64,000 bases of DNA from Sphingomonas endophytica (GTDB taxonomy: Bacteria > Pseudomonadota > Alphaproteobacteria > Sphingomonadales > Sphingomonadaceae): contig NZ_JACIJN010000002.1 of the NCBI RefSeq assembly GCF_014199415.1, forward strand, positions 434,001 through 498,000, read 5' to 3'. Under the pieces are notes generated by a model. The model worked only from the letters and a program-made list of their open reading frames with translations, was not told the DNA's origin and made no database searches. Made by a program: the position numbers and the translations under genes. Shown piece after piece: positions 62,328 through 64,000 of the stretch. Each line of letters starts with the position of its first letter. The first letter of the stretch is position 1.

Positions 62328-62867
62328 TCCCCCTTCGGGCCATCAATGCCGCAGCCCGTTGCGGCTGATTGCGACAGCATGATGAAAGCTCAAGTTTTTC
62401 TTGGATGTCGCGCCGCGATCGCAGCATGAGTGTTGCCCGAAAGTCGCGGCGGATCGATCGCTTGCGCCACGACGCCGTCGCAGGCGCGCCCTCGCGCTTT
62501 CGACGTTGCGCATCGCGGCGGCGGACGCCGATCGGACCCGCTTTCTCACACGGGAGGTCCTTTCGATCCTTGAGGCACGCGCGCATCCGCCGCGCGACGA
62601 CCCCACCGACCGGCTCGCCATCGATCTGGCGATCCGACCGGGGCGGGCAAGGCGCATGACGCCCGCTGGGATGTGACCGCGATCGAGCAGGGCCGGGCGG
62701 CCCATCAGGCCGCGTCGACGCTCGAGCTGGCGAGCACCGAAGAGCGGATCTGCATCGACGTCGATCTGCTCGGCCCGCTTCTCTGACGCGAGACTCCGGC
62801 CGGATCAACGAGCGCGGGCGAGCCTCGCCTCCTGCTCGGGCGATCCCGGATCAGGGTCGATCCACCC
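62328..62867. other. 540-base gap with a control region and possible gene remnant
   Basis: Near the receptor start, GCCGCA GCCCGT TGCGGC (62348-62365) forms an inverted repeat that could be an operator or hairpin. An AT-richer spot lies at 62390-62405. Further on, a plus-strand frame from about 62640 to the stop at 62786 reads HDARWDVTAIEQGRAAHQAA and STEERICIDVDLLGPLL, with protein-like composition but no start; it may be the tail of a lost gene. I cannot name it. Confidence 0.4.
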
Positions 62868-64000
62868 TCACACCACCAGCGACAGCGAAAGGGTCAGCAA
62901 CAGCGCGACCACCGAGATCAAGGTCTCGCACGCCGTCCAGCTGCGGATCGTGTCCGCGACGCTCAGCCCGAAATATTCCTTCACCAGCCAGAAGCCGCCG
63001 TCGTTGACATGGCTGAGCACCACCGATCCCGCGCCGGTGGCAAGCACCAGCAATTCCGGCCGGACCAGCGGCTGGGCAGCGGCGAGCGGCGCCACGATCC
63101 CGGCCGCCGTCGCCATCGCGACGGTCGCCGATCCGGTCGCGACCCGCATCAACGCCGCGATCAACCATGCCAGCAGCAGCACCGGGACGTGCCATTGCGC
63201 GGCCAGCGCGACCAGCGCGCCGGACACGCCGCCTTCGGTCAGCATCCGCCCGAACCCCGCGCCGACGCCGACGACCAGCGTGATGAGCGCGGTCGGCGCG
63301 AGGCAATCGTTGGTGTAGCGCTGGATCGTCTCCATCGAGAGCCCGCGCGCCAGCCCGAGCGTCCAGTAGCTCGCCAGCACCGCCGCCAGCAGCGCCACCA
63401 CCGGCGTGCCGACAAAGCGGATGATCTGGTCCGCGCCCGATCCCGGCGCGGTGATCGTCGCGCCGACGCTGCCGAGCAGCATCAGCACCACCGGCAGCAG
63501 CAGCGTCGCGAGCGTGATGCCGAAGCCCGGCAACGCGCCGTCGGGCACATCCTCGACCAGCGTCTTCACCGGCGCGGCGGGGGCGAGGCGCGGCACGATG
63601 AAACGGCCATAAAGCGGCCCGGCGATCACGGCGGTCGGCACGCCCACGATCAGCGCGAACAGGACGGTGAGGCCGACATCGGCACCGAACGCCTGCGTCG
63701 CGAGCATCGCGGCGGGGTGGGGCGGCACCATCGCATGAACCACCGAGAGCCCCGCCGCCATCGGCAGGCCGAGCCGCATCGGATGCTGGCGCAGCCGTCC
63801 CGCCACCGCGAAGACGATCGGCACCAGCAGGACGAAGCCGACCTCGAAGAACACCGGCAGACCGACGATCAGCGCCACCGTCATCATCGCCCAGTCGGCG
63901 CGGCGCGCACCGAAAAAGCCGATCACCGTCCGCGCGATGCGGTCCGCGCCGCCCGACTCGACCATCATCTTGCCGAGGATCGTCCCCAGCCCGACGACGA
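62868..64000 (-). CDS. GntP-family permease, N-terminus outside window
   Basis: An inner membrane symporter for gluconate or a related hydroxy acid. The frame is open through the window edge; 377 residues are visible. VVGLGTILGKMMVESGGADRIA at the cut end, GLPVFFEVGFVLLVPIVFAV, VPPHPAAMLA and LVVGVGAGFGRMLTEGGVSG are family blocks, as is the late LSHVNDGGFWLVKEYFGLS. About nine hydrophobic helices can be seen. No kinase or dehydratase gene for gluconate is in the window. The substrate remains a family-level inference. Confidence 0.92.
   Translation of the reverse strand, partial: VVGLGTILGKMMVESGGADRIARTVIGFFGARRADWAMMTVALIVGLPVFFEVGFVLLVPIVFAVAGRLRQHPMRLGLPMAAGLSVVHAMVPPHPAAMLATQAFGADVGLTVLFALIVGVPTAVIAGPLYGRFIVPRLAPAAPVKTLVEDVPDGALPGFGITLATLLLPVVLMLLGSVGATITAPGSGADQIIRFVGTPVVALLAAVLASYWTLGLARGLSMETIQRYTNDCLAPTALITLVVGVGAGFGRMLTEGGVSGALVALAAQWHVPVLLLAWLIAALMRVATGSATVAMATAAGIVAPLAAAQPLVRPELLVLATGAGSVVLSHVNDGGFWLVKEYFGLSVADTIRSWTACETLISVVALLLTLSLSLVV

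Noticed and set aside
1..64000. CRISPR arrays, tRNA or rRNA genes, phage or transposase genes
   Set aside because: None was recognised. The repeats seen are palindromic singles or pairs and not evenly spaced arrays.

Overview
The window looks like chromosomal DNA of a Sphingomonas-type alphaproteobacterium (family Sphingomonadaceae). The reasons are the high GC, three large TonB-dependent receptors, a dense set of secreted peptidases and plant-polysaccharide hydrolases, the chemotaxis operon layout, and short palindromic repeats of the GTCATTGCGAGCG and CCCCGGA..TCCGGGG kinds in several gene gaps. No tRNA, rRNA, CRISPR array, phage gene or insertion sequence was recognised. Assignment to the family is an inference; no 16S or ribosomal protein gene is present.

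Layout. 1-9.3 kb: the 3' part of valS (with an inverted-repeat element read through in frame), an orphan LOV blue-light hybrid histidine kinase, a 3-hydroxyacyl-CoA dehydrogenase, two translationally coupled DUF1176 proteins and an S10 serine carboxypeptidase, separated by repeat-filled gaps. 9.3-16.5 kb: agmatine deiminase with an M28 peptidase, a GH27 alpha-galactosidase coupled to its probable FadR-type regulator, and an M14 carboxypeptidase. 16.5-26.1 kb: a nine-gene chemotaxis operon on the minus strand (receptor, triple CheW, CheB, HEAT protein, CheR, CheY-like, CheA, STAS-like, CheY). It has two unusual proteins: a soluble receptor with two signalling hairpins and a CheW with three domains.

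26.5-40 kb: a siderophore-type TonB receptor with a possible Fur box, a xylan pair (GH39 xylosidase and GH10 xylanase), a Tat-exported phospholipase C, a small HNH protein, glutaredoxin with TspO, and a TonB receptor downstream of a TPR-sulfotransferase. 40-45 kb: amino-acid permease, FAD oxidoreductase, Rieske oxygenase and a BetI-like TetR regulator, which look like a catabolic module for an amine or amino-acid-like compound. 45-51 kb: M20 and HExxH peptidases, a gene remnant, an NTF2-like protein and a MetX-like hydrolase.

51-55.3 kb: a three-gene operon made of a glycosyltransferase fused to UDP-galactopyranose mutase, a receiver-like protein lacking the phosphorylation residues, and a GH1-like glycosidase carrying the worn-down remains of an RmlD-type reductase. 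This is the best candidate here for an undescribed system, probably in surface glycan synthesis. 55.6-64 kb: AraC regulator, SDR and FMN reductase, then a decay zone where a frameshifted alpha/beta hydrolase and a LysR C-terminal fragment meet, a YdcF-like protein coupled to a TonB receptor, and a GntP-type permease cut by the window edge.
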